From Pseudomonas caricapapayae (GTDB taxonomy: Bacteria > Pseudomonadota > Gammaproteobacteria > Pseudomonadales > Pseudomonadaceae): a stretch of 64,000 nt of DNA. The notes below the pieces were generated by a model. That model made no database searches. It was not told the origin of the DNA and worked only from the letters and a program-made list of their open reading frames with translations. Position numbers and translations under genes: made by a program. The stretch covers positions 1-64,000 of the forward strand of contig NZ_LJPW01000125.1 in the NCBI RefSeq assembly GCF_001400735.1. The letters are read 5' to 3'. This document shows positions 8,871 to 18,412 of the stretch, piece by piece; the stretch's first letter is position 1; each line of letters opens with the position of its first letter.

Positions 8871-9971
8871 ATGAGCCAATCTTCCATTAAATTTGCGTAC
8901 TGGGTGCCGAACGTCAGCGGTGGCCTGGTCGTCAGCAAGATCGAACAGCGCACCAGCTGGACAATCGACTACAACCGCAAGCTGGCACAGATAGCCGAGC
9001 GGTCCGGCTTCGAGTATGCACTGACGCAAATCCGCTTCACCGCGGGTTATGGTGCCGAATTCCAGCACGAATCCGTGGCATTCAGCCATGCGTTGTTGGC
9101 GGCCACCGAAAAGCTCAAGGTAATTGCGGCGATATTGCCCGGGCCGTGGACGCCATCGGTTGCCGCCAAGCAACTGGCGACCATTGACCAGCTAACGGCC
9201 GGGCGCGTGGCGGTCAATATCGTCAGTGGTTGGTTCAAGGGCGAGTTTCAGGCCGTCGGTGAACCCTGGCTGGAGCACGACGAGCGCTATCGGCGTTCCG
9301 AAGAGTTCATACGCGCCCTCAAGGGCATCTGGACCACCGACAATTTTACGTTCAAGGGCGACTTCTACCGCTTTCACGATTACACCCTCAAGCCCAAGCC
9401 GATCCAGCGTCCTCATCCCGAGATATTTCAGGGTGGCAGCTCGCGCGCTGCGCGGGACATGGCAGCCCGGGTTTCGGATTGGTACTTCACCAACGGCAAT
9501 ACGGTGGAAGGCATCAAGGCACAGGTTGATGACATCCGGGCGAAGGCGGCCGCAAACGGCCATTCGGTAAAGATCGGCGTCAATGCTTTCATCATCGCCA
9601 GGGATAGCGAAGAAGAGGCACGTGCCGTGCTGGCCGAGATCGTCGACAAGGCCGATCCGGAGGCCGTGAATGCGTTTGGTGATGCCGCGAAACAGGCCGG
9701 CAAGGCCAGCCCGGAAGGCGAGGGTAACTGGGCCAAATCCACTTTTCAGGATCTGGTCCAGTACAACGATGGCTTCAAGACCAATCTGATCGGCACGCCA
9801 CGCCAGATTGCAGAGCGCATTGTCGAACTCAAGTCCGTGGGCGTCGACCTGGTGCTTTCCGCATTCCTGCACTTTCAGGAAGAGGTCGCCTATTTCGGCG
9901 AGCATGTACTGCCTTTGGTGCGTGAGCTGGAAGCCGCAACACTGCGCAAACCCGTCGCTGCCACAGCCTGA
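8871..9971 (+). CDS. sfnG: Dimethylsulfone monooxygenase SfnG
   Basis: The 366-aa FMNH2-dependent monooxygenase converts dimethylsulfone to methanesulfinate, allowing growth on organosulfur when sulfate is short. The sequence has the LLM/SsuD-like pattern: FAYWVPNVSGGLVVSKIEQRT at the N-terminus, LPGPWTPSVAAKQLATIDQL, GRVAVNIVSGWFKGEF, and FQGGSSRAARDMAARVSDWYF. The start at 8871 follows an AGAGGAG site; an upstream ATG would add 12 non-conserved residues. A sigma-54 promoter lies just upstream. It appears monocistronic. Reduced flavin must come from a reductase encoded elsewhere; no msuE/ssuE-like gene is nearby. Confidence 0.88.
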   Translation: MSQSSIKFAYWVPNVSGGLVVSKIEQRTSWTIDYNRKLAQIAERSGFEYALTQIRFTAGYGAEFQHESVAFSHALLAATEKLKVIAAILPGPWTPSVAAKQLATIDQLTAGRVAVNIVSGWFKGEFQAVGEPWLEHDERYRRSEEFIRALKGIWTTDNFTFKGDFYRFHDYTLKPKPIQRPHPEIFQGGSSRAARDMAARVSDWYFTNGNTVEGIKAQVDDIRAKAAANGHSVKIGVNAFIIARDSEEEARAVLAEIVDKADPEAVNAFGDAAKQAGKASPEGEGNWAKSTFQDLVQYNDGFKTNLIGTPRQIAERIVELKSVGVDLVLSAFLHFQEEVAYFGEHVLPLVRELEAATLRKPVAATA

Positions 9972-10002
9972 GGCCGACGCACTCATATAACCTGTCGTGC
10001 CC

Positions 10003-10023
10003 GGTAAGCGAGCCTCGCTTACC
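10003..10023 (+). terminator. Hairpin downstream of sfnG
   Basis: GGTAAGCGA-GCC-TCGCTTACC forms a perfect 9-bp stem 31 bp after the sfnG stop. No run of T follows, so it may be a terminator of reduced strength or an mRNA-stabilising hairpin. Confidence 0.4.
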
Positions 10024-10229
10024 GCTCCAGCAAAAACAGCCCCTTCAGAAAATCAGGTGCCACTGTGATCCAGTGCGCGCCTGCCTGCGTATGTTGAACC
10101 CCAATCAACCAATAGATCGCTGTGCGTGGCATTATGATGTCACTCTCTGGCATGCTTTATCGATGTCAGACCTTCAGGTATGGCCGAGCGCTTGCCGACA
10201 ATGGCAGTTGATAGCGAAAAGGATTGTCG

Positions 10230-11897
10230 ATGGCCCCTGAGCAATCAGGTGCGGTTTTCAGTAAAACCAGATGCACTGGTTCTCACCTGTTGTGGAGGCA
10301 AGTTTTGAAACGCGACCTTCGGCTTGCGTCATGGCTGATCTTCGTAGTGTGCGCCTGCGTGGTGATGTTGATGGCCTGGCAAGCATGGACCGCGCGCCGC
10401 AACACGCTGGAGAACATCCAGACCAGTACGATCAATCTGGCTGGGGCGCTGAGCACTTACACAGACGGCATTTTCAAACAAAGCGAGCTGATGCTGATCG
10501 GCCTGACGGAGCGCGTCGAAAAAGACGGTGCCGGGCCGGAGCAGATCGAGCGCCTCAGGTGGGTCATTGCCCGAGAAATGGGCGCGCTGCCGCAAATCGA
10601 TACCGTTTCGCTGTACAACGCCGACGGGATTTGCACCTTTTCAACCAATCCCAAGGCTGTTGGCGTTAACAGTGCCCAGCGCGAGTTCTTCCAGCATCAC
10701 TTGCAGAATGCTGGCAAGGCACCTTACATCGGTCCGACAATTCGCAGCCGCGCCTCCGGCAAATGGGTCATATCGGTCAGCAGGCGCATCAACCACCCTG
10801 ATTCGAGTTTTGCCGGGTTGATGGTCGTGACCATCGGTGTCGATCACCTGTTGAAGTTCTATTCGGATATTCAGATTGGAAAAACCGGTGTCATCAGCCT
10901 GACGTCCACAGCTGGACAATTACGTGTCCGCTATCCCCACCTGGAAGCTGAAATCGGCCGTGACCTTTCATCCACGCCGATTTTTACCTCTGAACACAGC
11001 CGGCCCTTCGGCACCACTCAGTTCGTTTCCAGAATCGACGGTGTTGCCCGTTTTTATGCATTCAAGCGCAGCGACGTGTACCCGATTGTCACGGTGGTCG
11101 CGCTGGGTCAGAAAGAGGCCATGCTCGACTGGCTGGGCCAGACCAGACAGTCGATTCTGGTCATGCTGGTGCTGCTCGGGCTGGTGGTAGGCCTCGGCAT
11201 CCGCTTGATCGGGCACATACATAGCCGCATAAGGGCGGAAGACCAACTGCTTGACTCCCAGGCAGCCCTCATCCAGTTGAATCAGCATCTGGAGTTCATT
11301 GCTTCTGAAGACAAGCTCACCGGGCTGGCCAATCGCAGACGTTTCGATCAATTTCTGGAAGTCGAATTCAAGCGCGCCAGGCGTGAGCGTAGCCTGTTGT
11401 CACTGATACTGATCGATGCCGATCACTTCAAACGCTACAACGATCACTACGGTCATCTGGCCGGTGACGAGTGCCTGGTGGCTCTTGCCCGCGTGGTCGA
11501 GCAATGCATCCGCCGCCCCGGTGATGTTGCCGCCCGCTACGGCGGTGAAGAGATCGCGGTGGTGCTGCCCGGCAGCGATGAGTCGAGTGCTCGTCAGGTT
11601 GCCGAGAACATTCTGCATGCTATTCGTAATGAGCGGATCGAGCACCCTGCCAGCCCGTTCGGCATCGTCACGGTCAGCCTCGGTGTGGCCACATTCATCG
11701 GCACTGATCGGCAACTCGACCAGCGCGGCCTGATCGAGCTTGCCGACCGTGCGCTGTATGGTGCCAAGTCACAGGGCCGCAACCGGGTGAATGTGGCATC
11801 GGAAATAGCGACCAGCACACTACCGGCCTGGACCCGCGTCAAGGCATCGTCAGACCGGCCATCCGGCCCCGGGCCAACAGCGGACCGACGGGACTGA
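10230..11897 (+). CDS. Membrane diguanylate cyclase with extracytoplasmic sensor domain
   Basis: The 555-aa protein makes c-di-GMP from two GTP. A membrane segment near residues 34-55 (LASWLIFVVCACVVMLMAWQ) precedes a periplasmic dCACHE-like sensor of about 240 residues (IDTVSLYNADGICTFSTNP, SGKWVISVSRRI), and a second membrane segment lies near 310-328 (SILVMLVLLGLVVGLGIRL). The GGDEF domain follows, with DKLTGLANRRRFD, DADHFKRYNDHYGHLAGD and the active-site GGEEI at 438-442. RPGD five residues before GGEEI is an intact inhibitory I-site, so product inhibition is expected. The ATG at 10230 has an AAAAGGA site; a TTG two codons upstream is less likely. It converges on the RND operon. Confidence 0.88.
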   Translation: MAPEQSGAVFSKTRCTGSHLLWRQVLKRDLRLASWLIFVVCACVVMLMAWQAWTARRNTLENIQTSTINLAGALSTYTDGIFKQSELMLIGLTERVEKDGAGPEQIERLRWVIAREMGALPQIDTVSLYNADGICTFSTNPKAVGVNSAQREFFQHHLQNAGKAPYIGPTIRSRASGKWVISVSRRINHPDSSFAGLMVVTIGVDHLLKFYSDIQIGKTGVISLTSTAGQLRVRYPHLEAEIGRDLSSTPIFTSEHSRPFGTTQFVSRIDGVARFYAFKRSDVYPIVTVVALGQKEAMLDWLGQTRQSILVMLVLLGLVVGLGIRLIGHIHSRIRAEDQLLDSQAALIQLNQHLEFIASEDKLTGLANRRRFDQFLEVEFKRARRERSLLSLILIDADHFKRYNDHYGHLAGDECLVALARVVEQCIRRPGDVAARYGGEEIAVVLPGSDESSARQVAENILHAIRNERIEHPASPFGIVTVSLGVATFIGTDRQLDQRGLIELADRALYGAKSQGRNRVNVASEIATSTLPAWTRVKASSDRPSGPGPTADRRD

Positions 11898-11906
11898 TGC
11901 CGTCGG
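11885..11906. terminator. Dyad between convergent genes
   Basis: CCGACGG (11885-11891) pairs with CCGTCGG (11900-11906) across an 8-nt loop. It overlaps the stop codon of the diguanylate cyclase gene and lies just beyond the RND pump gene. It could end transcription from both sides, but there is no clear T-run on either strand. Confidence 0.35.
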
Positions 11907-11925
11907 CCCGACGTCTGAACGACTT

Positions 11926-14900
11926 TTACGGCTTCTGAGCCAGATGTGCATCGTCGGCAACCTGCTGCACATGTGGCTTGCGACGCAGCACTGACAGGAG
12001 CCAGACGAAGAATATCGGCACCAGAATAACGCCCAGCAACGTGGCGCTGAGCATGCCGCCGATAACGCCGGTGCCGATCGCACGCTGGCTCGCGGCACCT
12101 GCGCCGGTGGCGAGGGTCAGGGGCACAACGCCGAGGATGAAAGCCAGTGAGGTCATGACAATCGGCCGAAAACGCAGCCGCGCAGCCTGAAGTGCAGCGT
12201 CACGCAGCGAATGGCCTTGATCCCATAGCTCTTTGGCGAATTCGACGATGAGAATCGCGTTTTTCGCTGCCAGACCAATGATGGTGATCAATCCGACCTT
12301 GAAATACACGTCGTTGGGCATGCCCACGGCGGTGACTGCCAGCACCGAACCCAGTGCACCGACGGGCACGATCAGCATCACTACCAGTGGGATGGCCCAG
12401 CTTTCATACAGTGCGACCAACAGCAGGAACACCACCACCAGAGCGAGGGCGAACAACCCGGTGGCCTGGCCACTGGCGACCTTCTCCTGATAGGAGAGGC
12501 CGGTCCATTCGTAACCGATGCCTTGCGGCAGTTCGGATACGATCCGCTCGATTTCCGCCATCGCCTCGCCGGTGCTGACACCGGGCGGAGCGTCGCCAGC
12601 GATCTTGAACGTGGGGTAACCGTTGTAACGGGCGATCTGCACCGGGCCTTCCTCCCAGTGCGTCGAAACGAATGCACCCAGCGGCACCAGCGTGCCGCTG
12701 CTGTTGGGTACGTAGAGTTTGAGCACGCTTTCCGGGGTCATCCGCGAACTCTGCTCGGCCTGCACCACCACCCGCTGCTGACGTCCGGCATTGGCAAAAT
12801 CGCTGATAACCGAAGAGCCGAACGCCGTGGACAGCGCATTGCTGATCGATTCGAAACTGACACCAAGCGCACGGGCTTTTTCGCGGTCGATGTTCAGGCG
12901 CAATTGTGGTGCCTCGGCCAGGCCTTCCATCATGGCGTAGAGAATCTTCGGGTTGCCATTGGCTTTGCCCAGCAGTTCGTTGCGCGCCGCCAGCAACGCT
13001 TCACGACCGAGCCCTGCACGGTCCTGCAAGCGCAGTGCGAAGCCGCCGGAGGTCCCCAAGCCTTCGATAGGCGGTGGTGTCACCGCCATCACCGTGCCGT
13101 CGGCAAGCCCGGCAAAGTGTTGGTTGAAGGCCGCCGCTTCTGCACCCGCCGACTGGTCCTTGCCACGCTCCGACCAGTCTTTGAGGGTCGGGAACGCCAG
13201 ACCTGCGTTTTCACCCATGCCGGAGAAACTGAACCCCAGCAGCATGGTCACTGCACCGGTTGCCTCGCGTGACAGCATGTAGTTTTCCAGCAACTGCGCG
13301 GTGGCGTCGGTACGCGACCGGGTCGCCCCTGGAGGCAGTTGCACGTCGATGATCAGATAGCCCTGATCTTCCACGGGTACAAATGACTCTGGCAGGCGCA
13401 GGTAGAAGAAGCCCAGCAGGCCGACGATACCGATGTACAGGAGCATGTAACGCCCGGCGCGTTTGATCATGCTGGAGCTGACGCGCTCGTAACGGTCGGT
13501 GAATGCACCGAACAGGCGATTGAATCCGCCGAAGAAACCGCGCTTCTCATGGTGACCGGCCGGGATGGGCTTGAGCAGTGTGGCACACAGCGCCGGGGTA
13601 AAAGTGAGGGCAAGAAAGCCCGAGAACAGAATCGACACAGCCAGTGACAGCGAGAACTGCTGGTAGATCACCCCGACCGAGCCCCCCATGAACGCCAACG
13701 GCAGAAACACCGCGGCCAGTACCAGCGTAATACCGAAAATCGCCCCGGAGACCTGCTGCATTGCCTTGACCGTTGCGGCTGCCGGTGAAAGTCCTTCTTC
13801 GGCCATGATCCGCTCGACGTTCTCTACCACCACAATCGCATCGTCGACCAGAATACCGATGGCCAGCACCATGCCGAACATGGTCATCATGTTCACCGAG
13901 AAGCCCAGCAGGTACATGATCGCCAGGGTCCCGGCCAGGCACACCGGCACCACGATGGTCGGGATAAGCGTGTAGCGGATGTTCTGCAGAAACAGGAACA
14001 TCACCAGAAAGACTAGCACCATGGCTTCGATCAGGGTGTAGATCACCTTGTCGATGGCCACATCGACAAAGCGCGAGGTGTCGTACGGCACCGAAAACTC
14101 GACGCCTTCCGGGAAGTTGGCTGACAGCTCGGTGAGCCGCTGCTTGACCGCTTTGACGGTCTCGATCGCGTTGGCGCCCGGTGACAGTTGCACCGCACCG
14201 GCCACGGCGCGTTGGCCGTTCAGACGTGATTCGAAACTGTAATCCTGGCTCCCGACAGCCACCCGCGCCACATCGGACAAATGCACCGCTGAGCCGTCTT
14301 CATTGGCGCGCAGGACGATGCGACCGAACTCTTCCGGGTTGTCCAGCGTACCTTTGACTGCCAGGGTTGCGGTCAGCTCCTGCAACGACGAGCCGGGGCT
14401 GCTGCCGAAACTGCCTGCAGGGACCTGTACGTTTTGCGCCCGTATGGCAGCATTTACATCGTCGATGGACAGCCCGAAACCGACCAGCTTCTGCGGATCG
14501 ATCCAGACCCGCATCGCCGCTTCGGCGGCGAAGAATTGCAGCCTGCCGACACCGTTCACTCGGCTGATTTCATTGTTAACGTTGCGCGCGGCATAGTCGG
14601 CCAGTGCGACCGTGTCCTTGTCGGCCGAGTTGCCTGTGTAGTTGAGGGTGAAGATCATCAGGAACCCGGAACTGGCCTGTTCGACTTGCAGCCCCTGACT
14701 GAGCACGGTCTGCGGCAGCCGCGCTTCGGCTTTCTTGATACGGTTCTGGACTTCGACCTGGGCCATGTCCGGGTTGGTACCCGGTACAAATGTCACGTTG
14801 ATCTCGGCGCTGCCGGTCGAGTTGCTGGTCGACTCGTAATACAGCATCCCCTTGGCACCGTTCAGCTCTTCCTCAATGACACTGGTCACTGAATCGACCA

Positions 14901-15069
14901 GCACTTTCGCGGATGCGCCGGGGTAGGTGGCAGTGATGGTGATCTGCGGCGGCGCGACGTCCGGGTATTGCGCCACCGGCAAGGCGGGCAGGGCCATCAG
15001 GCCGGCCAGCAGAATGAACAGGGCCAGTACCCAGGCAAAGTTGGGTCGTTTGATAAAAAACAGAGACAT
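11926..15069 (-). CDS. RND efflux pump inner-membrane transporter (HAE1 family)
   Basis: The 1047-aa proton-driven exporter has the AcrB/MexB layout: N-terminal MSLFFIKRPNFAWVLALFIL, the PVAQYPDVAPPQITI porter-domain entry, twelve predicted membrane segments in two repeats, and the proton-relay Asp pair in GILVDDAIVVVENVER (Asp409-Asp410). The conserved Lys segment of TM10 is seen in DVYFKVGLITIIGLAAKNAILI. Length equals that of AcrB. The start at 15069 has a GAGGATCA site; upstream in-frame codons encode a non-conserved Arg/Pro stretch. It forms an operon with the adaptor gene 34 bp upstream. No outer-membrane channel gene is present, so it presumably uses an OprM/TolC-like protein encoded elsewhere. 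Drugs, solvents or siderophore are possible substrates; none is shown. Confidence 0.92.
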   Translation of the reverse strand: MSLFFIKRPNFAWVLALFILLAGLMALPALPVAQYPDVAPPQITITATYPGASAKVLVDSVTSVIEEELNGAKGMLYYESTSNSTGSAEINVTFVPGTNPDMAQVEVQNRIKKAEARLPQTVLSQGLQVEQASSGFLMIFTLNYTGNSADKDTVALADYAARNVNNEISRVNGVGRLQFFAAEAAMRVWIDPQKLVGFGLSIDDVNAAIRAQNVQVPAGSFGSSPGSSLQELTATLAVKGTLDNPEEFGRIVLRANEDGSAVHLSDVARVAVGSQDYSFESRLNGQRAVAGAVQLSPGANAIETVKAVKQRLTELSANFPEGVEFSVPYDTSRFVDVAIDKVIYTLIEAMVLVFLVMFLFLQNIRYTLIPTIVVPVCLAGTLAIMYLLGFSVNMMTMFGMVLAIGILVDDAIVVVENVERIMAEEGLSPAAATVKAMQQVSGAIFGITLVLAAVFLPLAFMGGSVGVIYQQFSLSLAVSILFSGFLALTFTPALCATLLKPIPAGHHEKRGFFGGFNRLFGAFTDRYERVSSSMIKRAGRYMLLYIGIVGLLGFFYLRLPESFVPVEDQGYLIIDVQLPPGATRSRTDATAQLLENYMLSREATGAVTMLLGFSFSGMGENAGLAFPTLKDWSERGKDQSAGAEAAAFNQHFAGLADGTVMAVTPPPIEGLGTSGGFALRLQDRAGLGREALLAARNELLGKANGNPKILYAMMEGLAEAPQLRLNIDREKARALGVSFESISNALSTAFGSSVISDFANAGRQQRVVVQAEQSSRMTPESVLKLYVPNSSGTLVPLGAFVSTHWEEGPVQIARYNGYPTFKIAGDAPPGVSTGEAMAEIERIVSELPQGIGYEWTGLSYQEKVASGQATGLFALALVVVFLLLVALYESWAIPLVVMLIVPVGALGSVLAVTAVGMPNDVYFKVGLITIIGLAAKNAILIVEFAKELWDQGHSLRDAALQAARLRFRPIVMTSLAFILGVVPLTLATGAGAASQRAIGTGVIGGMLSATLLGVILVPIFFVWLLSVLRRKPHVQQVADDAHLAQKP

Positions 15070-15103
15070 GGACGGTGATCCTCGATCGCGCTGAAGGCGG
15101 CTT

Positions 15104-16267
15104 TTATTGCGCTTTGGCCTGCTGTTGAGCGGATGGCGATCTGGGGGCGACCTTGTCACCGGGATTGAGCCCGGTCATGTTGCCGACGATGACCTGTTCA
15201 CCGGCCTTCAGACCCTCGGTGATCTGCCAGCGCGAATTCTGCATCGCGCCGGTTTTGACCGGGCGGGCTTCGACCGTGCCGTCCCGGGCAATCACCAGCA
15301 CGCGTGCTGCGCCGTCGCTGGAGCGCTGGACCGCCCGCTGGGGCACCAGAATGGCATTGCTGTCGACACGTTGCGGTGTGCGCACCCGCACATACATGCC
15401 CGGCAACAATACCGCTCCCGGGTTGGCAAAACGGGCCCGCAACAAGACCTGGCCGGTCGTTCGGTCGACGGCGACATCGGTAAACAGCAGGGTGCCGGTG
15501 CTCTGATAATCGCTGCCGTCGACGCTCAGCGACAACGCGCCTTCTCCTCCTTTGGGCAAGCGACCTTCCTGGATAGCGGCGCGCATCTGCAAGGCGTCGG
15601 CGACTGGCTGGGTAAAATCGGCGTAGACCGGATCGAGTTGCTGAATGGTTGCCAGTAGCGTGGTTTCGCCCTGACCGACCAATGCGCCCTCAGTGACCAT
15701 TGCGCGGCCTATCCGCCCCGAAATAGGTGCCTTGACCGTGGCGTAGCCAAGGTCCAGCCTGGCCGTTTCCACGTCAGCCTGTGCGGATTTTTTAGCGGCG
15801 ATGGCGTTTTGCAGTGCGGAGCGGGCGGTGTCGAAGGTCTGGCGACTCACGGCTTCTATTTCCACCAGCGATTCGTAGCGTTTAACCGTGGCCTGTGTCT
15901 CGAACAGCGTGGCTTCGGTGCGTGCCAGGTCCCCCTGAGCCTTGGACAGCGCGGCCTTGAACGGTGCCGGGTCGATCTGGAACAGCACCGCACCCGCTTT
16001 CACGTCGGCACCTTCCTCGAAGTTGCGGGTCAACACGATACCGGCCACACGGGCACGCACCTGCGCCACACGAACCGGTTCGATACGGCCCGGCAGTTCG
16101 TCAACGACGGTGAACGATTCGGCTTTGGTGGTGATGGCTTCCACTTCTTTGGGGGCCGTAGAGGCAGCATGATCCTGCGGCTGTTTCTGTTCGCACCCGG
16201 CAAGACCCAATGCGGCCAGCAGTGCTATCGCAGGCATGACACGCCATTCGCTCAAACTACTCATCAT
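15104..16267 (-). CDS. RND efflux periplasmic adaptor lipoprotein (MFP family)
   Basis: The 387-aa adaptor links the inner-membrane pump to an outer-membrane channel. It has a lipoprotein signal with lipobox LAGC near residue 25 (LLAALGLAGCEQKQ), then the HlyD/MexA-type barrel-sandwich halves (GRIEPVRVAQVRARVAGIV and ATVKAPISGRIGRAMVTEG), a helical hairpin between them (ALSKAQGDLARTEATLFETQ) and a C-terminal beta-barrel and membrane-proximal domain (LLPGMYVRVRTPQ, GDKVAPRSPS). Two adjacent ATG codons could serve as start (16267 or 16264). It is the first gene of the operon and probably controlled by the TetR protein encoded divergently. Confidence 0.92.
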   Translation of the reverse strand: MMSSLSEWRVMPAIALLAALGLAGCEQKQPQDHAASTAPKEVEAITTKAESFTVVDELPGRIEPVRVAQVRARVAGIVLTRNFEEGADVKAGAVLFQIDPAPFKAALSKAQGDLARTEATLFETQATVKRYESLVEIEAVSRQTFDTARSALQNAIAAKKSAQADVETARLDLGYATVKAPISGRIGRAMVTEGALVGQGETTLLATIQQLDPVYADFTQPVADALQMRAAIQEGRLPKGGEGALSLSVDGSDYQSTGTLLFTDVAVDRTTGQVLLRARFANPGAVLLPGMYVRVRTPQRVDSNAILVPQRAVQRSSDGAARVLVIARDGTVEARPVKTGAMQNSRWQITEGLKAGEQVIVGNMTGLNPGDKVAPRSPSAQQQAKAQ

Positions 16268-16325
16268 TCACCCGGCCGCAGCCCATCAGATGCTAAAGCC
16301 GCGAATGATCCACTGTGTACAGGTG

Positions 16326-16343
16326 TGAGTCAATATTGACTCA
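16326..16343. promoter_or_regulatory. Perfect 18-bp palindrome, likely TetR operator
   Basis: TGAGTCAATATTGACTCA is an uninterrupted palindrome in the 177-bp gap between the RND adaptor gene and the TetR gene. Its size and place fit an operator through which the TetR protein represses the pump operon and perhaps itself. A partial half-site-like TTAGTGAC follows at 16352. Confidence 0.65.
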
Positions 16344-16444
16344 TGTGAGACTTTAGTGACTAATTGTGTAGGTGCTTTGAGAACTCAGCGATGTTTCTGC
16401 ACAATGCGCTGCCCGCCACTTATACGAGTTGAAGACGTACCCCA

Positions 16445-17002
16445 ATGGAATTACCTGCTGCTGACGACAAATTTCTGAAGGCCCTGGCCGTTGCGCTGGT
16501 TGACCACTCCAACGGTACGCTCAAGGATATCGCTCAGGCGGCTGGTGTAAGCAAAGCGACACTCAACCGCTTTTGCGGTACTCGTGCCAACCTCGTGGAG
16601 ATGCTGCTCAATCACGCCTCGGACCTGATGAATCAAATGGTCGTCGACGCGGACCTGCAGAACGCTCCACCGCTCGAAGCGTTTCAGCGGCTGGTGGACA
16701 ACCACCTCATGCACCGCGAAATGCTGGTTTTCCTGGTGTTTCAGTGGCGTCCTGACTCGCTTGACGAAAGCTCCGGCGGTGGCCGCTGGTTGCCTTACTC
16801 CGACGCCCTCGACACATTTTTTCTACGCGGCCAGCGCGAAGGGCTGTTCAGAATCGACATCAGTGCCACTGTTCTTACCGAGATGTTCGCGTCGCTGCTG
16901 TCCGGCCTGGTCGACGCCGAACGCCGTGGCCGCGTGGCGCGCGCGGGGATGAGCGCGCTGTTGATCCAGTTTTTTCTGCAGGGCGCGGCGTCGGTCAGGT
17001 AG
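16445..17002 (+). CDS. TetR-family transcriptional regulator
   Basis: The 185-aa protein has an N-terminal helix-turn-helix (GTLKDIAQAAGVSKATLNRFCGTRANLVEMLL, about residues 23-55) and an alpha-helical ligand-binding C-terminus typical of TetR regulators of efflux pumps. It is divergent from the RND adaptor/pump operon, with a perfect palindrome between them, so it most likely represses that operon until a pump substrate binds. The ATG at 16445 has only a weak ribosome site (GAAGA). Its stop lies 15 bp from the end of pchA, which is convergent. Confidence 0.88.
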   Translation: MELPAADDKFLKALAVALVDHSNGTLKDIAQAAGVSKATLNRFCGTRANLVEMLLNHASDLMNQMVVDADLQNAPPLEAFQRLVDNHLMHREMLVFLVFQWRPDSLDESSGGGRWLPYSDALDTFFLRGQREGLFRIDISATVLTEMFASLLSGLVDAERRGRVARAGMSALLIQFFLQGAASVR

Positions 17003-17017
17003 GCAGTCTGCGTTCGG

Positions 17018-18412
17018 TTACATCCATAACGCTTCGTTGGACGACTCCCCCAATGCCTCCCTCATGGTTTGCATTTTCAGATCGCTTTCCCGGTACTCGC
17101 TTTCCGGCTCGGAACCGCTGACCAGCCCGCAGCCTGCAAACAGGGTAGCTCTGTGTCCGTTCAGCAATGCCGAGCGCAGGGCGACCGCGAGCTCGCCGTT
17201 GCCCTGGTCGTCCAGCCAGCCGATCGGCGCTGCGTACCAGCCTCTGTCGAGTTGTTCATGGCTGCGGATATAGTCCAGCGCCTCACGGCGCGGCAGGCCG
17301 CCGACTGCCGGAGTCGGGTGCAGGCTTTGGGCGATCTGCAAAAGGCTGGCATTCGAGGCGAGGGTCGCTTTGACAGGGGTCAGCAGATGCTGGATATGCG
17401 GCAATTTGTGCAGTCGAGGCCGGCGGGCAATGTCCAGTTCCAGGCAATGTTCAGCCAGACCCTGTCTGATGCAGTCGATCACCATGGCGTGTTCGCTGTT
17501 GTCTTTATCGCTGGCCAGCAGTTGTTCACCCAGGCGCACGTCGTCGGCGCTGGTCGTTCCGCGTGGCGCGGTGCCTGCCAGGGCCATGGTCTGCAATTGG
17601 TCGCCTTGCACGGTCAACAGGCATTCAGGCGATGCACCCAGAAAACAACTGCTGCCACGAGCGAACGCGAACAGGTAGGCATTGGGCTGCCTGAGCGTCA
17701 GGTATTGCATGACCTGCTCCAGCGGATTGGCCACGGGAACATTCTGAGAGCGGGCCAGGACGACTTTTTTCAGTCCGCCACGATTGATCCGGCCGACCGC
17801 GTGAAGCACGTCCTGTTTCCATAGATGGGCCATGGACAAACGCACGAATCGATCCATTGCCCCGGGTCCACCGGGCAAGGGCCGTTGAAGAATGCCAGTC
17901 CATTCGTCTGCCAACATTCTGGCCAGTTGCCCGCAATCACTGCGCTCATCAATCAGCACATTGACGATCAGTTGCGTCCGGCCATCGGATTCATGAAGTT
18001 CGAAGCGCGGCAGTGTCAATGCCGCCTCGGGAAAGTCGCGCCATAGCCGTGTCGCAGGCTGCCGTCGGTCGAAGGCAAACCCGCCGAACAGGGTAGGGCG
18101 ATGTTCGCCGTGCACCACCGCAGTCGCTGCCATGTCCCGCCAGCGTTTTTCCAGCGTCTGCCAACTGTCCGCAGGCCCGGCATTGAACTCATGCGCCAGG
18201 CCAAGGCCGATACGATAGCGATCCTGTGCCTGCACACGCCACAGGCAAGCCGGTTGAACCTGCTCGCGATTGGCGGCGAATAATCCGAGCGGTTCGACGC
18301 AAGGCGAGGGTGTGGAAAACGACGCCAGGATTCGAAGCTGACGGGAGCTGACTTGCGCCCGGGCGGTCTGCAGGCACTCCTGCAGACCGCTGAACGACGG
18401 CAGTCGATTCAT
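17018..18412 (-). CDS. pchA: Isochorismate synthase (salicylate pathway)
   Basis: The 464-aa chorismate-binding enzyme isomerises chorismate to isochorismate, the first step to salicylate, the starter unit of yersiniabactin. Family motifs are present: KKVVLARS, FLGASPECLLTVQGD, MALAGTAPRG, KDNSEHAMVIDCI, HPTPAVGGLPRREAL, and the C-terminal AGCGLVSGSEPESEYRESDLKM with Mg-binding acidic residues. In Yersinia one enzyme (Irp9/YbtS) makes salicylate directly; here a PchA-type enzyme works with PchB, whose gene overlaps by 4 bases (ATGA). It is the last gene of the siderophore operon. The pchA call over irp9 rests on the paired pchB. Confidence 0.9.
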   Translation of the reverse strand: MNRLPSFSGLQECLQTARAQVSSRQLRILASFSTPSPCVEPLGLFAANREQVQPACLWRVQAQDRYRIGLGLAHEFNAGPADSWQTLEKRWRDMAATAVVHGEHRPTLFGGFAFDRRQPATRLWRDFPEAALTLPRFELHESDGRTQLIVNVLIDERSDCGQLARMLADEWTGILQRPLPGGPGAMDRFVRLSMAHLWKQDVLHAVGRINRGGLKKVVLARSQNVPVANPLEQVMQYLTLRQPNAYLFAFARGSSCFLGASPECLLTVQGDQLQTMALAGTAPRGTTSADDVRLGEQLLASDKDNSEHAMVIDCIRQGLAEHCLELDIARRPRLHKLPHIQHLLTPVKATLASNASLLQIAQSLHPTPAVGGLPRREALDYIRSHEQLDRGWYAAPIGWLDDQGNGELAVALRSALLNGHRATLFAGCGLVSGSEPESEYRESDLKMQTMREALGESSNEALWM

